Shown here piece by piece: positions 16,506 through 24,265 of a stretch of DNA of 49,064 nt (position 1 is the stretch's first letter; each line of letters opens with the position of its first letter). The stretch spans positions 1 through 49,064 of the forward strand of contig CAAEDE010000079.1 in assembly GCA_900754525.1 (NCBI GenBank). Direction: 5' to 3'. The notes beneath the pieces are model-generated. The model did no database searches, was not told the origin of the DNA, and worked only from the letters and a program-made list of their open reading frames with translations. The DNA comes from an uncultured Collinsella sp. (GTDB lineage: Bacteria; Actinomycetota; Coriobacteriia; Coriobacteriales; Coriobacteriaceae). The position numbers were made by a program, and so were the translations under genes.

Positions 16506-16870
16506 AATACGGTCCAGTTCAATAGAATCACGGCCTGCGGGCCATGGGCTTTACGCACAGAATGTAAGTATATCTGTTGTACACAGGCTGTATAAACAAC
16601 ATCCGTTTACCATCGGCGAACGGTTGTCCTAGAAAATCGTTTTACCACCCAAATTATCGCGATATTTATAAACGTCTATACCGATACTATTTGTAGCCAA
16701 ACAAAAGTACTTCGGTTTACTACGATGAATTGGATGATCTCAACCACGGTCAATTTGGTGATATTAAAACCGCGGGTAGAAGCGTTGCCAATTTCATAGA
16801 ATACTCTCCGTGGTCGGCCAGAGCTATTTTGTTGTAGTAAACCGGCCCTCTTTTTAATACAGAAGTTCAA
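16506..16870 (-). promoter_or_regulatory. Regulatory region upstream of the GH13-MalQ gene
   Basis: This 365-base stretch has no credible gene. On the minus strand TATACT (16572-16567) is a possible -10 box. Two copies of the half-site TGGTAAA(A)CG occur on the minus strand, at 16612-16604 and 16647-16638, and the same motif appears in the glgB/HAD divergent region. An 11-bp inverted repeat, CGGTTTACTAC (16713-16723) with GTAGTAAACCG (16834-16844), lies further upstream. A LacI-family sugar-responsive regulator is plausible but not shown. Confidence 0.4.
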
Positions 16871-16875
16871 CCAAG

Positions 16876-16906
16876 AAGAGGGCGCCTGGTAGGGGCGCCC
16901 TCTTTT
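16876..16906 (-). terminator. Terminator of glgA
   Basis: AAGAGGGCGCC (16876-16886) pairs with GGCGCCCTCTT (16894-16904). The minus strand continues into CTTCTTGG. It lies about 30 bases past the glgA stop. Confidence 0.7.
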
Positions 16907-16934
16907 GCGTTGGATTAAGTTTTACTCGTCCTGA

Positions 16935-19268
16935 CTAGTGACGCTTGCGGGTGGCCGTTGCCTTGCGGACGGAGGTCTTCTTGGTCGGAGCCTTTTCCTC
17001 AGTCTGAGCGGCGGGGGAGACCGGGGTCTCCTTTGCGGACTCGGTCTTTGCCGCAGCCTTCGGAGCGGCCTTGACCTCAGCGGCCTTCGGTGCCGGCTTG
17101 GCTTTTACCTCGGCCTTGGGCTCCTCTTTGGCAGCAGCGGGCTTAGCCTCTGCCTTGGGAGTGACAGCCTTGGTCGTGGTCTTCTTGGCCGTCGTCGTTG
17201 CGCGCTTGCGCGTGCTGGTCTTGGCGGCGGGCTTGGTCTCGACGGTTACCTCCGCCTTGGACTCTGCAGGCGTCTCCTCGACCTTGGCTGCCGGCTTTGC
17301 GGCTGACTTGGTCGTGGCGGCCTTCGTGGTCGTCGACTTCGTTGCCGTGGTCTTCTTGGCTGCCGTTGCCTTCTTGGCGGTCGTGGTCGTCTTCTTGGCA
17401 GCGGTCTTTGCCGGAGCCTTGGCGGCCGACTTAGTCTCAGCGACCCCTGCCTTTACCTCGGGAGCAGCCTCGGCTTCTGCGGCCTTCTTGGCAGCAGCGG
17501 TCGTGCGCTTGCGCGCGGTCGTTGCCTTGGCAGCAGTCGTCTTTGCTGCGGCGGTCTTGATGGCAGCAGCTTTGGTCGTCGTAGTCTTCTTAGCGGTCGT
17601 CTTGCGCGTCGTGGTCTTCTTAGCTGCGGGCTTTGCAGCGGGCTTGACCTCGGCCTCTGCCTCAGGAGCAACCTCAGCCTTCACCTCAGGCTCGGCCTTA
17701 GCGGGCTCAGCCTCAACCGGCTTCTCCTCGACCTTGGGCTCCTCCGCGGCCACCGGCTCAGCAACAGCCTCAGGCTCGTCGACAACAGCCGCCGGCCTCT
17801 TAATTTCCGGATGCATAAAGAAGTACAGGTCCAGATACTTATCGGCCGAGCGCGTCCAGCTAAAGTCCTGGCTCATGGCCTGCGTGACCAGCTGGTTCCA
17901 GGCGTCGCGGTTATCCCAGAACAGGCGGGCCGCGCGGAACACCGCGTCGCCCATCTCGTCGCCGTTAAAGTTACTAAACGAGAATCCCGTGCCCTCGCCG
18001 GTAAACTCGTTGTAAGGCTGCACGGTGTCCTTCAGGCCGCCGGTCTCGCGTACGATGGGCAGGGTGCCGTAGCGCATGGCGATGATCTGCGACAGGCCGC
18101 AGGGCTCAAACTTCGAAGGCATCAGGAACATGTCGGCGGCCGCGTACATGCGCTGCGAGAGTGCCGGATCGAACTCGATGCGTGCGGCCATGGTGCCGGG
18201 GTACTTGTCCTGGAAGTAGCGCAGGCCGTCCTCGTAGTCGCGGTCGCCGGTACCCAGCACGGCCACCTGCACGCCGCCGGACAGGATGCGGTCGAGCGCG
18301 TACATGACCAGGTCCATGCCTTTCTGGCGCGTCAGGCGCGTGACCATCACCATGAGCGGACGGTCGTCGCGAACCTCGAGTCCCAGCTCTTCCTGCAGCT
18401 TTGCCTTGCACACGGCCTTGCCGGAACGGTCCTCCACGGTGTAGTTGGCGGCAATGCGCTTGTCGGTCGCCGGGTCAAAGCCCGCCACATCAATGCCGTT
18501 AAGGATGCCCTGCAGCGCGTACGAACGCTCGCGCAGAACGCCGTCCAGGCCCTCGCCAAACTCGGGCGTCTGGATCTCGTTGGCATAGGTGGGGCTCACC
18601 GTGGTGATAGCATCGGCATAGCGCAGGGCGCCCAGCATGTAGTTGATGCTGCAGGCGTCGCAACGCAGCTGCGAGGCGGCCGCCGGAATATGCGCCACAC
18701 CCAGGATGTCCTCCATCACGGTGTCGCTAAACTGGCCCTGGAACGCCACGTTGTGGATCGAGAACACGGTCTTGACGCGGTCATACAGCGGCAGGCCCTG
18801 GTAGAACTCGCGCAAAAACACGGGCGCCAGTGCCGTCTGCCAGTCGTTGCAGTGCAGGATGTCGCACTCAAAGCCGGCCGGCAGGTGTTGCAGGCTCTCG
18901 GTTATGGCCTTGGAGAAGAACGCAAAACGCTCGCCGTCGTCAAAAAAGCCGTACGGATAGTCGCGCGCAAAGTAGCGCTCGTTGTCGATGAACATATAGG
19001 TGACGCCGTCGTGCTCGAGCTTCTCGAGACCGCAGTACTCGTTGCGCCAGCCCAGGCTCACGTAAAAGTCGGAGAAGTGCTCCATCTGGGACTTGTACTC
19101 GTCCTTGATGGTGGCATACTTGGGCACCATCACGATGACTTCGGCGCCGGCGCGCACAAGCGCCGCGGGCAGCGAGCCCGCCACGTCGCCCAGGCCACCG
19201 GTCTTAACAAACGGTGCGCACTCGGCCGAGGCAAACACGATCTGCATCTTTTTGCTGGAATCTGCCAT
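16935..19268 (-). CDS. glgA: Glycogen synthase with a histone H1-like C-terminal tail
   Basis: GT5 glycogen synthase that extends alpha-1,4-glucan from ADP-glucose. Residues 1-490 are a normal GlgA: the KTGGLGDV motif near residue 22, and MPSKFEPCGLSQIIAMRYG in the C-terminal nucleotide-binding half. From residue 491 to 777 it carries an unusual 287-residue low-complexity tail (coded by 16935-17798), first acidic and Pro/Glu/Ala-rich, then repeated AAKKTTT and TTAKK patterns ending in RKATATRKRH. This looks like histone H1 or mycobacterial HupB tails. ATG 19268 has GGGAG 5 bases upstream; an ATG 12 bases earlier lacks such a site. It follows glgD by 90 bases, with a hairpin in between. The synthase call is firm; the tail's function is unknown. 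Confidence 0.94.
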   Translation of the reverse strand: MADSSKKMQIVFASAECAPFVKTGGLGDVAGSLPAALVRAGAEVIVMVPKYATIKDEYKSQMEHFSDFYVSLGWRNEYCGLEKLEHDGVTYMFIDNERYFARDYPYGFFDDGERFAFFSKAITESLQHLPAGFECDILHCNDWQTALAPVFLREFYQGLPLYDRVKTVFSIHNVAFQGQFSDTVMEDILGVAHIPAAASQLRCDACSINYMLGALRYADAITTVSPTYANEIQTPEFGEGLDGVLRERSYALQGILNGIDVAGFDPATDKRIAANYTVEDRSGKAVCKAKLQEELGLEVRDDRPLMVMVTRLTRQKGMDLVMYALDRILSGGVQVAVLGTGDRDYEDGLRYFQDKYPGTMAARIEFDPALSQRMYAAADMFLMPSKFEPCGLSQIIAMRYGTLPIVRETGGLKDTVQPYNEFTGEGTGFSFSNFNGDEMGDAVFRAARLFWDNRDAWNQLVTQAMSQDFSWTRSADKYLDLYFFMHPEIKRPAAVVDEPEAVAEPVAAEEPKVEEKPVEAEPAKAEPEVKAEVAPEAEAEVKPAAKPAAKKTTTRKTTAKKTTTTKAAAIKTAAAKTTAAKATTARKRTTAAAKKAAEAEAAPEVKAGVAETKSAAKAPAKTAAKKTTTTAKKATAAKKTTATKSTTTKAATTKSAAKPAAKVEETPAESKAEVTVETKPAAKTSTRKRATTTAKKTTTKAVTPKAEAKPAAAKEEPKAEVKAKPAPKAAEVKAAPKAAAKTESAKETPVSPAAQTEEKAPTKKTSVRKATATRKRH

Positions 19269-19291
19269 ATTGTCTCCCATGTTGCAATTCG

Positions 19292-19327
19292 AGAATAGCC
19301 GCCTGGCGCTAACCGGGCGGCTATTCT
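19292..19327 (-). other. Intercistronic hairpin between glgD and glgA
   Basis: AGAATAGCCGCC (19292-19303) pairs perfectly with GGCGGCTATTCT (19316-19327), loop 12. No T run follows on the minus strand (CGAATTGC), so it may be an mRNA-processing or stabilising hairpin rather than a terminator. Confidence 0.6.
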
Positions 19328-19358
19328 ACATGTTACGAGCGATGTTGCGTTGCCAACG

Positions 19359-20486
19359 TTAACGTACGATGGTGGTGTCGGAAGTTAACGGAGCCTTTCC
19401 CAGCACCAGGATGTTCTCGGGCGTACCGCGAAGCTCGGTGTTGGTGGGAACCACGTTGTTCTTGTCCAGGATGGCATTCTCGACGCGTGCGCCGCTCTTG
19501 ATGATGCAGCTCTGGTTGATGATCGAGTTGGTTACCGAAGCGCCTTCCTCAACCACGACGCCGCGCGACAGGATCGAGTTGCGCACGGTGCCCTTGATGA
19601 TGCAGCCGGCCGAGATGATCGAGTTGCACGCGTGGCTGCCGGTCGCATAGCGCGAAGGCGGCACGTCGTGAGCCTTGGTCAGGATCGGGCGCTCAGGATC
19701 GAAGAGCTGGTCGGCCACGGTCTGGTCGAGCAGGTCCATGCTGCGGCGATACAGCGACTTCTCGCTAAACACGCCCACGACCTCGCCCTTATACTCGTAG
19801 CTGCACACGTCGATGTTGCCAAAGTCGCCCTGGAGTGCCTCGAGCAGGTCCAGATAGTCGGCGGCCTGGTAGTGATCGATAATCTCGAGCAGCGTCTCGC
19901 GGTTGACGATGCAGCAGTCCATAGAGGCGTTGTCGCCGTACACGACGCCGGCGCTCACGCCCGTCAGGCGGCCGTTCTCGTTAATCTCGAGTTTGGTCTC
20001 GTCATCGACGTTATGCGTGGCCTTGCAGTACACCACGGTCATCTGGGCACCGGAGTTCTCGTGCGCCTCGATGATGGTGTTGAGGTCCATGTTAAAGATG
20101 ATGTTGGTGCCCATCATCACGACATAGGGCTTGTCCGAGCGCTGGAACAGCGTCTTGTTGGAGATGATGTCGCGCAGCAAGAAGCGCATGCCGCCCTTGG
20201 TGGTGCCATACGCGTTGCCGGGCACCATGAACAGGCCGCCCTTTTTGCGGTCCAGGCCCCAGTCCTTGCCCGAGCCCACGTGGTCGATCAGCGAGCGATA
20301 GTTGCCCGGCATGACGACGCCGACGGTCTTAATGCCGGCATTCATCATGTTGGACAGCGGGAAATCGATCAGGCGGTAGCGGCCCAAAAACGGAACGGAC
20401 GCGATGGGGCGGTCCTTGAGCAGCACGCTGCCGTAGGTCGAAGAGTAGTTAGCGGTGATATAACCGATGGCCTTGCGATTGATCAT
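19359..20486 (-). CDS. glgD: Glucose-1-phosphate adenylyltransferase-like subunit GlgD
   Basis: A 375-residue GlgC paralogue that pairs with GlgC in Gram-positive glycogen operons to form or regulate ADP-glucose pyrophosphorylase. It has the nucleotidyltransferase fold (VPFLGRYRLIDFPLSNMMNA, VGSGKDWGLDRK) and a C-terminal left-handed beta-helix. The glycine-rich GGxGxRL motif of GlgC is missing at the N-terminus (ITANYSSTYGSVLLKDRP instead), as is usual for GlgD, so it is probably non-catalytic or weakly active. ATG 20486 is preceded by GGGGGA inside the end of glgC; only 4 bases separate the two genes. Confidence 0.93.
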   Translation of the reverse strand: MINRKAIGYITANYSSTYGSVLLKDRPIASVPFLGRYRLIDFPLSNMMNAGIKTVGVVMPGNYRSLIDHVGSGKDWGLDRKKGGLFMVPGNAYGTTKGGMRFLLRDIISNKTLFQRSDKPYVVMMGTNIIFNMDLNTIIEAHENSGAQMTVVYCKATHNVDDETKLEINENGRLTGVSAGVVYGDNASMDCCIVNRETLLEIIDHYQAADYLDLLEALQGDFGNIDVCSYEYKGEVVGVFSEKSLYRRSMDLLDQTVADQLFDPERPILTKAHDVPPSRYATGSHACNSIISAGCIIKGTVRNSILSRGVVVEEGASVTNSIINQSCIIKSGARVENAILDKNNVVPTNTELRGTPENILVLGKAPLTSDTTIVR

Positions 20487-20490
20487 CGGA

Positions 20491-21639
20491 TCATTCCCCC
20501 TTCCCGATAACGACGTCATTTCCAACGACGGCCGTATCCTTGGTGGTATCGACAGAGCCGAGCTTCACGCCCTCTTCGACCGTGGAGTTCTCGCCCAAAA
20601 TAGCGCGGCAGATGTGCGCGCCGCTCTTAACGTGCGCACCCGGCAGCAGCACGGAGTCCTCGACCACGGCGCGCTCCTCGATGATGACATCGGTCGAAAG
20701 GATCGAGTGGCGAGCGGTACCGAGGATCTTGCAGCCGTTGGAGACTAGGCAGTCGTCCAGGCGACCATCCGGGCCAATGTAGTGCGGCGGACGCGTGGTG
20801 ATGTTGGACATGATGGGGAAGCGCTTGTCAAACAGATCGAACTCGGGGTTGTTGCCAAGCAGGTCCATCGAGGTCTCGTGGAAGCTGGCGATGGTGCCGA
20901 CGTCCTTCCAAAAGCCGTGGAACTCGTAGCTGTACAGGCGCTTGCCCTCGCCGAGCAGCTTGGGGATGATGTCCTTGCCAAAGTCGTGGCTCGAGCGCTG
21001 GTCCAGAGCGTCCTCCTCGAGCGCCTCGATCAGCACGTCGGCCGAGAAGATGTAGATGCCCATGGACGCGAGATTCGAATCGGGCTTATCGGGCTTCTCG
21101 GTGAACTTGGTGATGCGGCCGTCCTCGGGGTCGGTGGTCAGGATGCCAAAGCGGCTGGCCTCCTCCCACGGCACGGGCATAACGCTCACCGTGAGGTCGG
21201 CGTTGTTCTCAATGTGCGTCTTGAGCATCTTGCGGTAGTCCATGCGATACAGGTGATCGCCAGACAGAATCAGGACGTACTTGGGGTCGTTGGCCTTGAT
21301 GTAGTCGAGGTTCTGCGTAATGGCGTCGGCCGTGCCCGCATACCAGGCGCCGCCGGTCTGCGTCTCGTACGGCGGCAGGATCGACACGCCGCCGTCGCGG
21401 CTGTCCAGATCCCACGCCTCGCCGGAGCCCACATAGGCATGCAGCAAGTAGGGGCGGTACTGCGTCAGAACGCCCACCGTGTCGATGCCCGAGTTGGAGC
21501 AGTTGGAGAGCGAAAAGTCGATAATGCGGAACTTGCCACCAAAGCTAACCGCCGGCTTAGCGATCTTTTGGGTGAGTGCCCCCAATCGGCTGCCCTGTCC
21601 TCCTGCGAGGAGCATCGCGATGCATTCTTTCTTACTCAT
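20491..21639 (-). CDS. glgC: Glucose-1-phosphate adenylyltransferase
   Basis: Makes ADP-glucose from glucose-1-phosphate and ATP, the committed step of glycogen synthesis. The 382-residue protein starts MSKKECIAMLLAGGQGSRLG with the intact GGQGSRL loop. It contains FGGKFRIIDFSLSNC, the GTADAITQNLDYI sugar-site block and LSGDHLYRMDY, then C-terminal beta-helix repeats. AAGGAG precedes the ATG with 6-base spacing. It is coupled to glgD, and the two proteins probably assemble together. Confidence 0.96.
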   Translation of the reverse strand: MSKKECIAMLLAGGQGSRLGALTQKIAKPAVSFGGKFRIIDFSLSNCSNSGIDTVGVLTQYRPYLLHAYVGSGEAWDLDSRDGGVSILPPYETQTGGAWYAGTADAITQNLDYIKANDPKYVLILSGDHLYRMDYRKMLKTHIENNADLTVSVMPVPWEEASRFGILTTDPEDGRITKFTEKPDKPDSNLASMGIYIFSADVLIEALEEDALDQRSSHDFGKDIIPKLLGEGKRLYSYEFHGFWKDVGTIASFHETSMDLLGNNPEFDLFDKRFPIMSNITTRPPHYIGPDGRLDDCLVSNGCKILGTARHSILSTDVIIEERAVVEDSVLLPGAHVKSGAHICRAILGENSTVEEGVKLGSVDTTKDTAVVGNDVVIGKGE

Positions 21640-21744
21640 CGATTTCTCCTTCTGTCATCGATGTTTCTAACCCATTAGCGACGGGCGCGGCGCAACGTCA
21701 CGCCCGTCGAGTAATGCCGTGCTGGCAAAGGGGGCTCGCGCGCT

Positions 21745-24171
21745 TTACGCGTGCCAGATCTCGTCGCGGTACTCGCGAATGGTGCGGTCGCTCGAGAACC
21801 AGCCGCTCGAGGCGGTGTTGAGCAGGGCCTTGCGGTTCCAGGTCTCCTGGTCGCCGTAGCTGCCGGTGAGCTTCTCCCACGCATCCACGTAGCTGCGGAA
21901 GTCTGCCATGACCAGGTCGGGGTCGTTGTTGTTCATGAGTTCGTTGTAGATACTCTCGAAGTTGCCCGAAAGACCCGCAAAGGTGTTGTCCTTGAGCTCG
22001 TCCATCACGCGGCCCAGACGCTCGCGATCGTTGTTGAGCGTATCCCACGCAAAGTAGCTGTTCGACGCCCAGAGCTGCTCGACCTCGGGAGCGGTCAGGC
22101 CAAAGATGGCCTCGTTCTCTCGGCCGGCCAGGTCGGCGATCTCGATGTTGGCGCCGTCGAGGGTGCCCAGCGTAATGGCGCCGTTCATCATGAGCTTCAT
22201 GTTGGACGTGCCCGAGGCTTCCTTGCCGGCTGTGGAGATCTGCTCCGAGATCTCGGCGGCGGGGTAGATGAGCTGGGCGTTGCTCACGCGGAAGTTGGGG
22301 ATAAAACAGACCTTCATGACCTCGTTGACGCGCGGGTCGTTGTTGATGACGTCGGCCACGGAGTTAATGAGGCGGATGGTCTCCTTGGCGAAGGTGTAGC
22401 TCGAGGCAGCCTTGCCGCTAAAGATGAAGGTCGTCGGCGTCACGTGGAAGTTGGGATCGGCGATGCGACGGTTGTAAATGTCCATCACCTTCATGATGTT
22501 CATGAGCTGGCGCTTATAGGCATGGAAGCGCTTAACCTGAACATCGAAGACGGTGTTGGGGTCAATGACCAGACCGGTCTCGGACTTAACGTAGGCGGCC
22601 AGGCGCTCCTTGTTGGCGCGCTTGGAGGCACCCACGGCCTTCAGGAACTCACTGTCGTTTTGGAATTCCTTGAGTTTCTCCAGCTCAAAGGCGTCCTTGA
22701 GCCAGCCATCGCCAATGGCATCGGTGACGAGCTTGGCGTAGGTGGGGTTGGCCTCGGCAAAGAAGCGACGGTGCGAGATTCCGTTGGTCTTGTTGTTGAA
22801 CTTCTCGGGCGTCAGGGCATAGAAGTCCTTGAGCACGATGTTCTTGATGATGTCGGAGTGGATCTTGGCCACGCCGTTGACGCTGTGGCTGCAGATCACA
22901 GACAGGTTGGCCATGCGAATCTCGCCGTCCCACAGGATGGCAGTCTGACGCAGACGCTCCTGCCAGCCCTCCTGCGTGGTGTCGAACGACTCGTGCCAAC
23001 GACGGCTGATCTCGTCGATGATCTGGTACACGCGGGGGAGGAGCTTGGAGAACGTGCCGATGGGCCACTTCTCCAGAGCCTCGGGCAGGATGGTGTGGTT
23101 GGTGTAGCTCACGACCTGCGTCACAATGTTCCAAGCGTCGTCCCACTCGAGCTTCTTCTCGTCAATCAGGATACGCATGAGCTCGGGGCCGCACATGGCG
23201 GGGTGGGTGTCGTTGGTATGGATGGCCACAAACTGCGGCAGCAGCTCCCAGTTCTCGCCGTGCTCCTTCTCAAAGGTGTCGAGCAGGCTGTAGATACCGG
23301 CGGAAACAAACAGGTACTCCTGCTTCAGGCGCAGCAGACGGCCGTGCTCGCCGGCGTCGTTGGGGTAGAGGATGGCGCTGATGGCCTCGGCCTCGGCGCG
23401 CTCGGCGTCGGCCAGGGCGTAGTCGCCGCGGTTGAAGGCCTCAAGGTCAAAGTGCTCCTCGACCGGCTCGGCGGCCCAGACGCGCAGCTTGTTGACGGTC
23501 TCGCCGGCATAGCCCACCACGGGGATGTCATAAGGGACGGCCAGGATGTCCTGCGTGTCCACCGTGCGGTAGAACGTGCGGCCGTTCTCCTCGAAGCCCT
23601 CAACATGGCCACCAAACTTGATGGTCACGGCCTTGTCCTGACGACGGACCTCCCAGGGATAGCCGTGGGTGAGCCACTCGTCGGTAGCCTCGACCTGGCT
23701 GCCGTTGACGATTTCCTGCTTAAACAGGCCGTAGCGGTAGCGCATGCCGTTGCCGTAACCGGCGATGCCCTCGGCTGCCATGGAATCCAGGAAGCACGCA
23801 GCCAGACGGCCCAGGCCACCGTTGCCCAGCGCCGGATCGGGCTCCTGGTTCTCGATGACGGACAGGTCGAAGCCCATGTCGTCGAGCGCCTCGGCAACCA
23901 TGTCGCGCACGCCAAAGTTGAGCAGGTAGTTGTCGAGCAGGCGGCCGATCAAAAACTCGATCGAGAAGTAGTACACGCGCTTCTTGCCCTCGGCGGTGGC
24001 GCGGGCGTCACTCTTGGTGGCAACGGTGCGCGCCTTCTCGGCCACGAGCTTTGCCAGGGCGTTAAAGCGGTCGAGGTCGCTGGCGGCCTCGACGCTCTTG
24101 CCGCTGATGCTCATGACGGCATCGCGATAGAGCTCGGTAAACTCCTGCTTGTTGTCGAAGATCTTATTCAT
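21745..24171 (-). CDS. glgP: Glycogen phosphorylase
   Basis: GT35 enzyme that releases glucose-1-phosphate from glycogen using phosphate and pyridoxal phosphate. The 808-residue protein has NGGLGRLAACFLDSMAAEG in the catalytic N-terminal half and the cofactor site EASGTSNMK, with Schiff-base lysine K659. Length is normal and there is no tail of the GlgA/GlgB kind. AAAGGAACGT precedes the ATG. It lies between glgB and glgC in one transcription direction, so synthesis and breakdown enzymes share an operon. Confidence 0.96.
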   Translation of the reverse strand: MNKIFDNKQEFTELYRDAVMSISGKSVEAASDLDRFNALAKLVAEKARTVATKSDARATAEGKKRVYYFSIEFLIGRLLDNYLLNFGVRDMVAEALDDMGFDLSVIENQEPDPALGNGGLGRLAACFLDSMAAEGIAGYGNGMRYRYGLFKQEIVNGSQVEATDEWLTHGYPWEVRRQDKAVTIKFGGHVEGFEENGRTFYRTVDTQDILAVPYDIPVVGYAGETVNKLRVWAAEPVEEHFDLEAFNRGDYALADAERAEAEAISAILYPNDAGEHGRLLRLKQEYLFVSAGIYSLLDTFEKEHGENWELLPQFVAIHTNDTHPAMCGPELMRILIDEKKLEWDDAWNIVTQVVSYTNHTILPEALEKWPIGTFSKLLPRVYQIIDEISRRWHESFDTTQEGWQERLRQTAILWDGEIRMANLSVICSHSVNGVAKIHSDIIKNIVLKDFYALTPEKFNNKTNGISHRRFFAEANPTYAKLVTDAIGDGWLKDAFELEKLKEFQNDSEFLKAVGASKRANKERLAAYVKSETGLVIDPNTVFDVQVKRFHAYKRQLMNIMKVMDIYNRRIADPNFHVTPTTFIFSGKAASSYTFAKETIRLINSVADVINNDPRVNEVMKVCFIPNFRVSNAQLIYPAAEISEQISTAGKEASGTSNMKLMMNGAITLGTLDGANIEIADLAGRENEAIFGLTAPEVEQLWASNSYFAWDTLNNDRERLGRVMDELKDNTFAGLSGNFESIYNELMNNNDPDLVMADFRSYVDAWEKLTGSYGDQETWNRKALLNTASSGWFSSDRTIREYRDEIWHA

Positions 24172-24265
24172 ACGTTCCTTTCCCCCGGGGATATTTCTCC
24201 CGGAACGGTTATGTCTTGTATCCTACGCCTCGGCGAGGCGGGTAATTACAGTGGTTACGCCTTTG

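Noticed and set aside
16676..16870. 64-codon minus-strand frame between glgA and the GH13-MalQ gene
   Set aside because: TTG start, no ribosome site, and it lies over the regulatory repeats.
17000..17800. Repeated DNA in glgA as a tandem repeat array or CRISPR-like structure
   Set aside because: The repeats are codons of the Lys/Thr/Ala tail; there are no uniform repeat and spacer lengths, and no cas genes.
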